From NCBI GenBank assembly GCA_002320455.1, contig DCKU01000039.1, positions 1 to 16,649 of the forward strand: a DNA stretch of 16,649 bases, in the 5' to 3' direction. The first letter of the stretch is position 1, and each line of letters starts with the position of its first letter. This document shows, piece after piece, positions 1-6,693 of the stretch. This stretch comes from Salinisphaera sp. UBA1666. Its GTDB lineage: Bacteria > Pseudomonadota > Gammaproteobacteria > Nevskiales > Salinisphaeraceae. The position numbers were made by a program, and so were the translations under genes. A model generated the notes under the pieces. The model made no database searches and had not been told where the DNA came from. It saw only the letters and a program-made list of their open reading frames with translations.

Positions 1-97
1 CAAGCGCTGTTTTGCGGCAATCCAGCGTTCTAGCACGCTTGCGCAGAATGACTGCGCAGCGCGCGCTACGCCTCGTCTTGCCGCAAAACAGCGCTTG
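1..97. repeat. Perfect 20-bp inverted repeat enclosing two small hairpins
   Basis: Positions 1-20 and 78-97 are exact reverse complements (arm begins caagcgctgt). Inside lie two further perfect hairpins: 24-28/35-39 with a 6-nt loop, and 40-46/52-58 with a 5-nt loop, so a single strand could fold into a branched, cloverleaf-like form. It lies downstream of the minus-strand gene ending at 128, so it could act as a terminator for that gene, but no T-run follows either arm. The left arm starts at base 1, so the repeat may extend outside the window, and target duplications cannot be checked. A dispersed palindromic repeat or MITE-like element is possible but unproven. Confidence 0.75.
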
Positions 98-127
98 GCG
101 CGGACTCGTATGAAACCTCAACAGGCC

Positions 128-598
128 CTAGCCGCTCGGGCGTGCCGTCACCCACATCGAAATGACCACTGAGACCACGGTCTGACCGGCGCTGTCTTCC
201 AGATCGACCACGATGGGATAGTCCATCTCGTCGTGGAACACGGGCGCCGGCGACTGGGCCACGGCGGTCGCGCGGATATCGGTGCTGGCTTTGGCGACAT
301 AACGAACCTGCATCCCCTTGGGAATCCAGCGATGCGTGCTCGGCACGCTGACCTCGGCCAGCACGCCCGCCGCCGCCTCGGCCAGGTTGCACATCGCGAT
401 CGCATGGACGGTGCCGATATGGTTCTGGACCGCGCGCCGCTTGGCCATGTGCACCACGCATCGATCGCGGCTAACGATCTCGAATCGCGGTCGGATCGTG
501 GCAAAGTAGGGGGCGCGCCAGGCCACTGCGCGCGAAAAGATCTGTCGTCCGCCGGGCAGCCGCTCGGCGCGTTTCCAGAGAGTGAGCAGATCCGTCAT
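128..598 (-). CDS. DUF4442 / PaaI-like hotdog-fold thioesterase family protein
   Basis: This 156-residue protein looks like a single hotdog-fold domain of the DUF4442/PaaI-like acyl-CoA thioesterase group, probably cytoplasmic. The best marker is the segment NHIGTVHA (residues 59-66) followed by NLAE (71-74), which matches the central helix of hotdog thioesterases where the catalytic or substrate-contacting acidic residue sits. The C-terminal half alternates short hydrophobic strands, as expected for the fold. I chose the ATG at 598 because the longer frame (to 631) opens with GTG and adds 11 residues with no domain content. An AGAG-like Shine-Dalgarno stretch lies about 10 bases upstream of 598. 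The gene is divergent from the GNAT gene at 661, with 62 bp between. The substrate is unknown, and thioesterase activity is inferred from family only. Confidence 0.8.
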   Translation of the reverse strand: MTDLLTLWKRAERLPGGRQIFSRAVAWRAPYFATIRPRFEIVSRDRCVVHMAKRRAVQNHIGTVHAIAMCNLAEAAAGVLAEVSVPSTHRWIPKGMQVRYVAKASTDIRATAVAQSPAPVFHDEMDYPIVVDLEDSAGQTVVSVVISMWVTARPSG

Positions 599-660
599 TA
601 TCAGGGTCTCTTGGCGATGTGATATTGACACTTTAGCCCGTCGAGACCGGATGCGGCGCC

Positions 661-1161
661 ATGAGCGATGAAATCATCACGTATCTGTCGATGCACACGC
701 CGGCCGCGCTCGCGTGGCCGGCGCGAACGCCTGCGTTTTCGCTCACCCGCCAGCAGCCGATCGATCCCGGCCAGCTGGCCGCGTTGTATCACCGCGTGGG
801 CGCGAACTATCACTGGACCGATCGGGCGTCCTGGACGCACGCCGACTGGCATGCCCGTAGCCGCGCGCCGGGCGTGTCGCTCTGGCTGGCACGGGCAGCC
901 GATCTCATCGGTTTCGTGGAATTGGCGGTTGATACGGCCGGCGACGTCGAGATCGCTTATTTCGGCCTGCTGCCGGCCTTCATCGGCCGCGGCTTTGGCG
1001 GCAGCGTGTTGGCCGCCGGCGTCGAACAGGCCTGGCAATGGCCGGGGGCGCGTCGGGTCTGGGTGCATACCTGTAATTTCGATCATCCCAACGCGCTGGC
1101 CAACTATCGCGCGCGCGGATTTAGCGTCGATCGCATCGAGCGCGTCAGTCATACCCCATGA
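661..1161 (+). CDS. GNAT-family N-acetyltransferase
   Basis: The product (166 residues) is a GNAT acetyltransferase, which transfers acetyl from acetyl-CoA to an amine; the acceptor is not identifiable. The acetyl-CoA pyrophosphate-binding motif A is at residues 96-117 (VEIAYFGLLP...GRGFGGSVL). Near the C-terminus, VHTCNFDHPNALANYRARGF (135-154) matches the motif B region of a GNAT subgroup that typically has a T-C-x-x-D-H-P-x-A pattern before a Y-x-x-x-G-F. No good ribosome-binding site precedes the ATG at 661; the ATG at 651 is out of frame and runs into a stop at once. The 3' end overlaps the convergent XRE-cupin gene by 17 bp (1145-1161), so the two transcripts are antisense at their ends. 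It may belong functionally with the neighbouring regulator, but nothing shows this directly. Confidence 0.85.
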   Translation: MSDEIITYLSMHTPAALAWPARTPAFSLTRQQPIDPGQLAALYHRVGANYHWTDRASWTHADWHARSRAPGVSLWLARAADLIGFVELAVDTAGDVEIAYFGLLPAFIGRGFGGSVLAAGVEQAWQWPGARRVWVHTCNFDHPNALANYRARGFSVDRIERVSHTP

Positions 1162-1726
1162 TCAGAAGTGCTTCGGCGGCCTCGTCGCCGGCCTGGTAGC
1201 GGTGTGCGGTATTGGCCGGGTAGCGCATGTAATCGCCGGCTCTCAGCGTGATGCGTTCGTCGTCGGGGCCGGCGGTCAGCGTGCCTGAGACCATGTAGAG
1301 ATGCTCGGTGGTGGCCGAGCGGTGCGCTGACGACACGTGCTCGGCGTTCGGGCTTAGATACAGCCGATAGAGCGAGTGACGGCTGGCCGCCGGCAGTTTG
1401 GCGATATAGGTCGCCTGCATCGGGCTGTTCTCGGCCTGTGTGATCGTGCCGTCGCCGGCGCGAACGACGAATGCCGCCGGTTCGGCCGGCGCAATCAGCT
1501 CGGCGAACGGGATAACCAGTGCGTTCGCCAGAGCCCATAGCGTTTCGATGCCAGGATTTCCGCGGCTGGCTTCGAGCTGCGTCACGGTCGAGGGGGCGAT
1601 GCCCGCTCGTCGCGCCAGCGCCGACGCCGACAGGCCACGGGCGCCTCGATAGACACGTAGCCGCTGGGCGATGACGCCAATCAATTCGTGACGCGCGGTA
1701 GCGGGCTCGGATGGGTTGGTCACCAC
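1145..1726 (-). CDS. XRE-family transcriptional regulator with C-terminal cupin domain
   Basis: A 193-residue two-domain regulator. Residues about 20-76 form an XRE/lambda-Cro-type helix-turn-helix (SASALARRAGIAPSTVTQLE, 33-52). Residues about 100-190 form a cupin_2 sensor barrel, with its conserved second half at RAGDYMRYPANTAHRY. This architecture is common in regulators that sense a small metabolite through the cupin and repress or activate an adjacent transporter. It is divergently transcribed from azlCD with 74 bp between, so local control of the exporter and of itself is the simplest reading. The frame opens with two consecutive GTG codons (1726 and 1723). An AGAGG Shine-Dalgarno ends 3 nt before the first and 6 nt before the second, so initiation at 1723 is at least as likely. 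The 3' end overlaps the convergent GNAT gene. Confidence 0.88.
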   Translation of the reverse strand: MVTNPSEPATARHELIGVIAQRLRVYRGARGLSASALARRAGIAPSTVTQLEASRGNPGIETLWALANALVIPFAELIAPAEPAAFVVRAGDGTITQAENSPMQATYIAKLPAASRHSLYRLYLSPNAEHVSSAHRSATTEHLYMVSGTLTAGPDDERITLRAGDYMRYPANTAHRYQAGDEAAEALLIMGYD

Positions 1727-1763
1727 AAACCTCTGAGCGTGAAATAGTGCGATGCCGATGATA

Positions 1764-1789
1764 TCGTTTTATAGAACAAACGATTTGTT
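1764..1789. promoter_or_regulatory. Palindromic candidate operator/promoter between XRE-cupin gene and azlC
   Basis: The AT-rich 74-bp gap between the divergent genes contains AACAAA-CGA-TTTGTT, a perfect 6-bp inverted repeat (1775-1780 and 1784-1789). It overlaps a second inverted repeat, TCGTTT (1764-1769) with AAACGA (1778-1783). A possible -10 (TATAGA, 1770-1775) for azlC abuts the palindrome, so a bound regulator would block that promoter. No Shine-Dalgarno precedes azlC. Assignment to the XRE-cupin protein is inference from position. Confidence 0.55.
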
Positions 1790-1800
1790 GTTTTGTCGAA

Positions 1801-2490
1801 ATGACGTCTGTATCCGTCGGCCAGACGCTATGGCGCGAGGTTGGACCGGTCTGTGTGGCTTATGCGCTGGTCGGCCTGTCGTTCGGCGCCATCACGGTCA
1901 GCGCGGGCATACCGGGCTGGGTCGCACCGCTGATGTCCGCGACCGTTTTCGCCGGCAGCGCACAGTTTGCCGCGGTGGGCATCATGCTCGGTGGCGGCGG
2001 CGTGCTGGCTGCGATGGTCGCGGGCTGGGTCATCAACGCGCGTATGCTGGCCTACGGATTATCGATTCGGCATACGCTGGGTCGCGGAACGTGGCGGCGC
2101 CTCGTCGGCGCCCATCTGATCACCGACGTGAATACCGCGCTGGTGCTGGCAGAGCCGAAGGCCGACTCGGGCTCGGAACGCGCTCGCGCGCTGTTCTGGG
2201 GCGCGGGATTGTCGATCTTCGTGACCTGGAACGTGGCCGTGATGGTCGGGGTGTTGGTGGGCGATGGTCTAACCGATATCCACGCGCTGGGCCTGGACGC
2301 CGTGCTGCCGGCGATTCTTCTTAGCCTGATCGCCAAGCCGCTACGCGACCGTCGAACCCGCGCATGCGCGATCGGCGGCGGCGTTGTCTGTCTGGCCGGT
2401 CTATGGCTTTTGCCGCCGGGCTGGCCGGTTCTGGTCTCGCTTCTGGGCTGCGTCTGGCTATACCGGCCGCGACCGAGGGCGACGCAATGA
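1801..2490 (+). CDS. azlC: AzlC-family branched-chain amino acid export permease, large subunit
   Basis: The product (229 residues) is a hydrophobic inner-membrane protein matching AzlC, the large subunit of the AzlCD exporter of branched-chain amino acids and analogues. Family hallmarks are the N-terminal block with LVGLSFGAITVSAG, the FAGSAQFAAVG segment typical of AzlC, and NARMLAYGLSIR on the cytoplasmic side. At least five hydrophobic segments can be seen along its length. The small partner azlD starts inside its last codons (ATGA overlap at 2487-2490), the usual arrangement for the pair, implying translational coupling. The ATG at 1801 has no recognisable ribosome-binding site, but the hydrophobic N-terminal region fits the family start. 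Regulation by the divergent XRE-cupin protein is likely. The true exported substrate cannot be read from sequence. Confidence 0.9.
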   Translation: MTSVSVGQTLWREVGPVCVAYALVGLSFGAITVSAGIPGWVAPLMSATVFAGSAQFAAVGIMLGGGGVLAAMVAGWVINARMLAYGLSIRHTLGRGTWRRLVGAHLITDVNTALVLAEPKADSGSERARALFWGAGLSIFVTWNVAVMVGVLVGDGLTDIHALGLDAVLPAILLSLIAKPLRDRRTRACAIGGGVVCLAGLWLLPPGWPVLVSLLGCVWLYRPRPRATQ

Positions 2491-2807
2491 CCTGGCTCAT
2501 CGTGATCGCCGGAATTGCGCTGGGTACCTACGTGGCCCGCGTGGCCGGGCCCGTGGTCGGGGCGCGATGGCGCCTGGCACCGCGGGCGGGCGAGCTGTTC
2601 GAGATTGCGCCGGTCGTATTGCTGTTCAGCGTGGCGCTCGTTGCCACGTTCAGTGGCGAAGCCGGCGCGAGCATCGGGGTAGCCCCGAGTCGTCTGGCCG
2701 GCGTGTTGGTGGGCGCTTGGCTTGCCTGGCGCGGGCAGGGTATGGCTGTCGTCGTGATTGCGGCGGCCGCGACCACGGCGTTCCTGCGCGGGGTGCTCGG
2801 CGCCTGA
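2487..2807 (+). CDS. azlD: AzlD-family small subunit of branched-chain amino acid exporter
   Basis: A 106-residue membrane protein with about four hydrophobic helices and almost no soluble portion, as in AzlD. The order MTWLIVIAGIALGTYVARV, then a central FEIAPVVLLFSVALVATF helix and a C-terminal VVVIAAAATTAFLRG helix, fits the family, whose usual length is about 100-110 residues. I chose the ATG at 2487 because GAGGG (2475-2479) lies 7 bases upstream, it overlaps the azlC stop by 4 bases, and it begins directly with the first helix; the longer frame from 2364 lies inside azlC. Together with AzlC it forms a two-component exporter. No convincing terminator was seen after it. Confidence 0.88.
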   Translation: MTWLIVIAGIALGTYVARVAGPVVGARWRLAPRAGELFEIAPVVLLFSVALVATFSGEAGASIGVAPSRLAGVLVGAWLAWRGQGMAVVVIAAAATTAFLRGVLGA

Positions 2808-3141
2808 ACCGGCTGCGCAGACCCACGGCTCGGGCCCGGGCGGCAGGGGGTGGCGGCCTAGTCAATTTGTCGGTCTTGCAAAGTGCGCCTAACTGGGCGT
2901 GATTCGGGCCGGGGCGTGCCGATACGCCGACAGACGGGCGCTTGGCGCGCGCATTTTTTATTGTGGCGACCCATAGTTGGCTCACGCCGTGATCGGCCCG
3001 CATTGAGCCGGCCACGTCTTTCATGCTTTATGACAGAGCTGCGAGCGATGCGCTCGCGGGGGAGACTCAACGACAAACGAGGCCGGGCATCCGTCGAGCT
3101 AGAGGGGATGGCATCGGTCATCGGAGCAAGGAAGACACTCT
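2808..3141. other. 334-bp intergenic leader between azlD and the lactate/glycolate permease
   Basis: No credible gene is present: frames crossing it on either strand are Arg/Pro-rich shadows. It holds a six-T run (2954-2959) behind a weak 4-bp GCGC stem, which could be a poor terminator for azlCD. A possible promoter for the permease is TTGAGC (3003-3008), an 18-bp spacer, then TTTATG (3027-3032); the -10 is a weak match. The distal end carries a strong Shine-Dalgarno, AAGGAAG (3128-3134). I looked for a PdhR/LldR/GlcC-like palindrome (TGGT...ACCA type) and found none. Confidence 0.5.
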
Positions 3142-4842
3142 ATGACGTCGACGCTGATGTCGCTGCTGGCGTTCACGCCGCTGATACTAGCCGCTATTTT
3201 GTTGATCGGTTTCCGACTGGCCGCGCGTACGGCCATGCCGATCGTCTATCTGTATACCGTGTTGCTCGCGCTTCTGGCCTGGCAGATGCCGTTCGTGCGC
3301 GTCGTGGCCTCCTCGCTGCAGGGGCTCATGCTCACGATCTCGATCCTGTGGATCATCTTCGGCGCGATTCTACTGCTCAACACGCTCAAGCATTCGGGCG
3401 GGATCTCGGCCATACGCAACGGTTTTTCGGGTATCACGGATGACCGTCGTATACAGGTGGTGATCGCAGCGTGGCTGTTTGGTTGTTTCATTGAGGGGGC
3501 ATCGGGCTTCGGCACCACGGCCGCGGTGGCCTCGCCGCTGCTGGTGGCGCTGGGTTTTCCGGCGCTACCGGCCGTGGTCATGGGGCTGATGGTTCAGTCC
3601 ACGCCGGTCTCGTTTGGCGCGGTGGGCACGCCCATCATCGTCGGGGTCACCGGCGGCGTCCATCAGTCGTCGATTGCGACCGATCTGGTGGCCCAAGGCG
3701 CAAGCTGGGCCGAGTATCTGCAGCTTGTGACTTCAGAAGTCGCCATCATCCACGCGATCTGCGGCGTGACCATGCCGTTCATTCTGGTCACGATCCTGAC
3801 GCGTTTCTTCGGCACCGATAAGAAATGGACCCATGGTCTGGCGGTGTTGCCTTTCTGTCTGTTCGGCGGGCTGGCCTTTGCCGTGCCGTTTGCGCTGTCG
3901 GGAATTCTGCTGGGGCCGTCGTTTCCCTCGATGATTGGCGCGCTGGTGGGGCTGGCCATCGTCGTGCCGGCCGCCCGGCGCGGGTTTCTCATGCCGAAGA
4001 AGAGCTGGCAGTTCGCCCCGGCCGAGCAGTGGCCGTCGGAGTGGATGGGCTCGATGGAGATCAAGTTCGAAGACGTGGCCGGCCGCGCGCCCATGTCCAC
4101 GCTGATGGGATGGGTGCCCTACGGGCTGTTGGCGGTGCTGCTGGTCATCTCGCGCATGGTGCCGCCGGTGCAGGAGGCGCTGAAGTCGGTGGCGCTTTCC
4201 TGGAACAATATTCTGGGTGAGACGGGTATCTCAGGCTCCATCGAGCCGCTGTATCTGCCGGGCGGCATCATCGTGATCGCGGTGCTTTTGACTATCGGTA
4301 TCCATCGCATGCGCTTATCGGCCGCCCGACAAGCGTTTTCCGAATCCACGCAGACAATTCTCGGCGCGGGCTTCGTGCTGGTCTTCACCATTCCCATGGT
4401 GCGTGTGTTGATCAACTCGGGGGTCAACGGCGCGGATCTGGTCTCCATGCCGGTGGCCATGGCGCAGTTCGTGGCTGACGGCGTGGGCGACATCTACCCG
4501 CTATTCGCACCGGCTGTCGGCGCACTCGGGGCCTTCATCGCAGGCTCGAACACCGTGTCGAACCTCATGCTGGCCGATTTCCAGTTCAACATTGCCGAAG
4601 CGCTGGGGCTGTCGACCGCCTTTATGGTCGCGCTTCAAGCCGTCGGCTCGGCCGCCGGCAACATGATCGCGATCCACAATGTGGTGGCGGCATCAGCCAC
4701 CGTGGGCCTGCTCGGCCGGGAAGGCACGACGTTGCGCAAGACCATTCTGCCGACGCTCTACTACTGCCTGCTGGCGGGCATCATCGGGCTGATCGGCTTC
4801 TATCTGTTGGGCGTCAGTGACCCACTCTTGAGCGGCGCCTGA
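3142..4842 (+). CDS. L-lactate/glycolate permease (LldP/LctP/GlcA family)
   Basis: A 566-residue inner-membrane permease of the LctP family, proton symporters for L-lactate, D-lactate and glycolate. It is full length for the family (about 550-570). Diagnostic stretches are FIEGASGFGT (116-125), STPVSFGAVGTPI (153-165) and the C-terminal AGSNTVSNLMLADFQ segment. Long hydrophobic helices run through the whole protein, separated by one larger loop at about 280-320. AAGGAAG (3128-3134) sits 7 bases before the ATG. The next gene encodes a GlcG/HbpS-family protein, the same neighbour relationship as glcG-glcA for glycolate use in Escherichia coli. Glycolate is therefore as plausible a substrate as lactate, and I leave the symbol blank. 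No lactate or glycolate dehydrogenase gene is in the window. Confidence 0.93.
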   Translation: MTSTLMSLLAFTPLILAAILLIGFRLAARTAMPIVYLYTVLLALLAWQMPFVRVVASSLQGLMLTISILWIIFGAILLLNTLKHSGGISAIRNGFSGITDDRRIQVVIAAWLFGCFIEGASGFGTTAAVASPLLVALGFPALPAVVMGLMVQSTPVSFGAVGTPIIVGVTGGVHQSSIATDLVAQGASWAEYLQLVTSEVAIIHAICGVTMPFILVTILTRFFGTDKKWTHGLAVLPFCLFGGLAFAVPFALSGILLGPSFPSMIGALVGLAIVVPAARRGFLMPKKSWQFAPAEQWPSEWMGSMEIKFEDVAGRAPMSTLMGWVPYGLLAVLLVISRMVPPVQEALKSVALSWNNILGETGISGSIEPLYLPGGIIVIAVLLTIGIHRMRLSAARQAFSESTQTILGAGFVLVFTIPMVRVLINSGVNGADLVSMPVAMAQFVADGVGDIYPLFAPAVGALGAFIAGSNTVSNLMLADFQFNIAEALGLSTAFMVALQAVGSAAGNMIAIHNVVAASATVGLLGREGTTLRKTILPTLYYCLLAGIIGLIGFYLLGVSDPLLSGA

Positions 4843-4849
4843 GCACCGA

Positions 4850-4877
4850 CCGGGCATCGTCAAAGCACGATGTCCGG
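4850..4877 (+). promoter_or_regulatory. Intercistronic hairpin between permease and glcG-like gene
   Basis: Positions 4850-4860 and 4867-4877 form an 11-bp stem with one G-U pair and a 6-nt loop (caaagc). No T-run follows, so it does not look like an intrinsic terminator. In a shared transcript it could stabilise the upstream message 3' end or set differential expression of the two genes. Confidence 0.6.
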
Positions 4878-4920
4878 GTTATGTTGTGTCACCGATTTCA
4901 TCCAGAGATAAAGGATTGTC

Positions 4921-5325
4921 ATGCAACAGAAAGCTGTACTGGGGCTCGCCGAGGTCAACCGGATTCTGGACGCGGCGCAGGCTGAAGCCGAGGGCCAGGG
5001 CTGGAACGTGGCTATCGCCGTGGTCGACGACGGCGGCCATCCCTTGGCGCTGCGCCGGCTGGACGACTGTGCACCGATGGGTAGCTATATCGCGACAGAA
5101 AAAGCCCGCTCGGCCGCCTTGGGGCGCAAGGAAACCCAGGTGTTTGAGGAGATGATCAACAACGGGCGTAACGCGTTTCTCTCGGCGCCGGTGCTTCAGG
5201 GCACCATGACCGGCGGCGTGCCCGTGGTGGTCGACGGACAGGTCGTGGGCGCGGTTGGCGTGTCCGGCGTCAAGCCCGATCAGGATGCTCAGACGGCCAA
5301 GGCCGGCGTCGCGGCCATCGGCTGA
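4921..5325 (+). CDS. GlcG/HbpS-family (heme-binding-like) protein
   Basis: A 134-residue protein of the GlcG/HbpS family, which folds as a compact alpha/beta domain. Some members bind heme or cobalamin derivatives; others are encoded in glycolate and diol utilisation operons with no settled role. Visible markers are VAIAVVDDGGHPLALRRLDD (about residues 35-54), the helix with EKARSAALGRKET, and the C-terminal GGVPVVVDGQVVGAVGVSG (about 99-117), typical of the family. Most family members are 130-150 residues, so it is complete. No signal peptide is seen, unlike secreted HbpS. AAAGGA (4910-4915) lies 5 bases before the ATG. It is 78 bp downstream of the permease, so the two probably form an operon for 2-hydroxy-acid uptake or use. 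A strong terminator follows. Confidence 0.88.
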   Translation: MQQKAVLGLAEVNRILDAAQAEAEGQGWNVAIAVVDDGGHPLALRRLDDCAPMGSYIATEKARSAALGRKETQVFEEMINNGRNAFLSAPVLQGTMTGGVPVVVDGQVVGAVGVSGVKPDQDAQTAKAGVAAIG

Positions 5326-5347
5326 CTGCCCATCGGGCGATCTGATG

Positions 5348-5379
5348 AAGCCGAACGTCTGTCGACGTTCGGCTTTTTT
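5348..5379 (+). terminator. Intrinsic terminator of the permease-glcG operon
   Basis: A perfect 11-bp stem AGCCGAACGTC/GACGTTCGGCT (5349-5359/5364-5374) with a 4-nt loop is followed by a run of T (5374-5379). It lies 23 bases after the glcG-like stop and just before the convergent aarF-like gene. Its tail, 5372-5390, is identical to the tail of the terminator after cysH. Confidence 0.93.
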
Positions 5380-5409
5380 ATGGGCAGCCGCAGACCGGGG
5401 AGCGCACGA

Positions 5410-6693
5410 TCAACCGTGTGGGCCGTATTCGCCAGCCACGATGCGCTCCAGGCCGTCGTAGAGATCGGCCTCTGCGTGCATGCTACGCAGAATCCAGTAC
5501 AGCCCGGACAGGGTACGCAGCACAAAGACCATATCCGGGGCAGCGCGGAAATAACGCCAGTATTTCATCGACCGGCCGATCTCCGATCGGATCGAGCTGA
5601 TCAGCGCGTCGCGCTCGAAGACGTAAGGCCGCTCGGCCTTGAGCGGGTCGATCGCCGAGGCGGCATGACGGGCATAGATCTTGGTATAGACCTCATGATC
5701 TTCCGCCCAGCGGCCGAACGGTACGGCGCCAATGGCTTCCATATGTTGGTGAACGCCTTGCCAGTCGGACTCGAACGCCCGCTCCAGCAGGCCGCGCAAG
5801 GCGATACGCGTGTCGTGATCCAGATATTTCACGCAGCCGAAATCATACAGCGCGATGGTGCCGCGCTCGGTGACGCCGTAGTTGCCCGGGTGCGGATCGG
5901 CGTGTAGCGCGCCGAGCTCGAAGATCTGGCGGTTGATGGCCTCAATCATCACGCGGCCCAGCGCCGGATCGGCTTCTTCGATCGGACGTGAGTCCAGGCG
6001 GGTGCTCACGAAGATCGCCTCGTTGCAAAGCGGGCGAACGGCCTCGGGCAGCTCAAAGCCTTCGAGGTTGAGCTGGCGCAGCGTGTCCAGATTGGCCAGC
6101 TCGCGGCGATAGTCGGTTTCTTCAACGAACCGATCCCGTAGCTCACCCAGAATGCTGTCCAGATCGGTGCCGCCGACCGGTAGCATGCGTGACCACTTCA
6201 GAAGCCGCGCCAGATTGGCTACGTCAGCGTCGATGGAATCGGCCACCCCCGGATAACGGATCTTGATGACGACCTCGCGCCCGTCGGTCAGCCGTGCGGC
6301 ATGCACCTGACCGATCGAGGCCGCGGCCATTGCGGCCTCGTCGATCTCAGCGATCATGCCGCGTTCTTCGTCGGTCCAATAGGCGTTAAGGACCGGTTCC
6401 AGGCGCGAGAATTCCCAGGGCTCGGCGTCGCGCTGCAGGCGCACCAGCTGCTCGGTGATCTGCGGCGGCAGTACGTCCTCGTACTGGGAGGCGATCTGGC
6501 CCAGTTTCATGGCCGCACCTTTCATCCCGCCCAGCGTGTCGTACCAGTCCTGGCCGGTCTTCTGCCAGCTCTTGGCCCGGTCATAGCCCGGCATGGAGCG
6601 CAGGGCCCCGCGCGACAGGGTACGTATACCGGCGCCGATCAGCCGGCGCCGACGCGATTTCGGATCCGTGTTGTCGGAGTTATCGGAGGCCAT
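5410..6693 (-). CDS. ABC1/UbiB (AarF)-family atypical kinase-like protein
   Basis: The product (427 residues) belongs to the ABC1/ADCK/UbiB family of atypical protein-kinase-like ATPases, linked to ubiquinone and isoprenoid lipid homeostasis. All family hallmarks are present: KLGQ (63-66), the A-rich loop AAASIGQVH (123-131) replacing the usual glycine-rich loop, K144 in VVIKIRYPG, the acidic EETDYRREL helix (191-199), HADPHPGN (264-271) and the DFG motif (284-286). It lacks the C-terminal transmembrane helices of classical UbiB, so it resembles the soluble ABC1 paralogues rather than UbiB of the ubiquinone operon. The ATG at 6693 is preferred because the longer frame (to 6801) lies within the preceding SDR gene. 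It overlaps that gene by 14 bp (6680-6693), implying translational coupling. Substrate and true activity are unknown for most such paralogues. Confidence 0.9.
   Translation of the reverse strand: MASDNSDNTDPKSRRRRLIGAGIRTLSRGALRSMPGYDRAKSWQKTGQDWYDTLGGMKGAAMKLGQIASQYEDVLPPQITEQLVRLQRDAEPWEFSRLEPVLNAYWTDEERGMIAEIDEAAMAAASIGQVHAARLTDGREVVIKIRYPGVADSIDADVANLARLLKWSRMLPVGGTDLDSILGELRDRFVEETDYRRELANLDTLRQLNLEGFELPEAVRPLCNEAIFVSTRLDSRPIEEADPALGRVMIEAINRQIFELGALHADPHPGNYGVTERGTIALYDFGCVKYLDHDTRIALRGLLERAFESDWQGVHQHMEAIGAVPFGRWAEDHEVYTKIYARHAASAIDPLKAERPYVFERDALISSIRSEIGRSMKYWRYFRAAPDMVFVLRTLSGLYWILRSMHAEADLYDGLERIVAGEYGPHG

Noticed and set aside
1..97. Integron attC site
   Set aside because: The size and palindromic form fit, but the arms lack the GTTRRRY/RYYYAAC core sites, the outer match is perfect rather than imperfect with bulges, and no cassette or integrase gene is nearby.
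625..653. Consensus -35 TTGACA upstream of the GNAT gene
   Set aside because: The hexamer at 625-630 is perfect, but 17-18 bp downstream reads CGGATG/GGATGC, with no resemblance to a -10, so I do not call a promoter.
2858..3121. Small minus-strand frame in the azlD-permease gap (87 residues)
   Set aside because: Arg/Ser/Pro-rich with no domain, no ribosome-binding site, and overlapping the likely permease promoter and leader.
5410..6693. Label as UbiB of ubiquinone biosynthesis
   Set aside because: There are no C-terminal transmembrane helices and no ubiE/ubiJ neighbours; it is kept as an ABC1-family paralogue.
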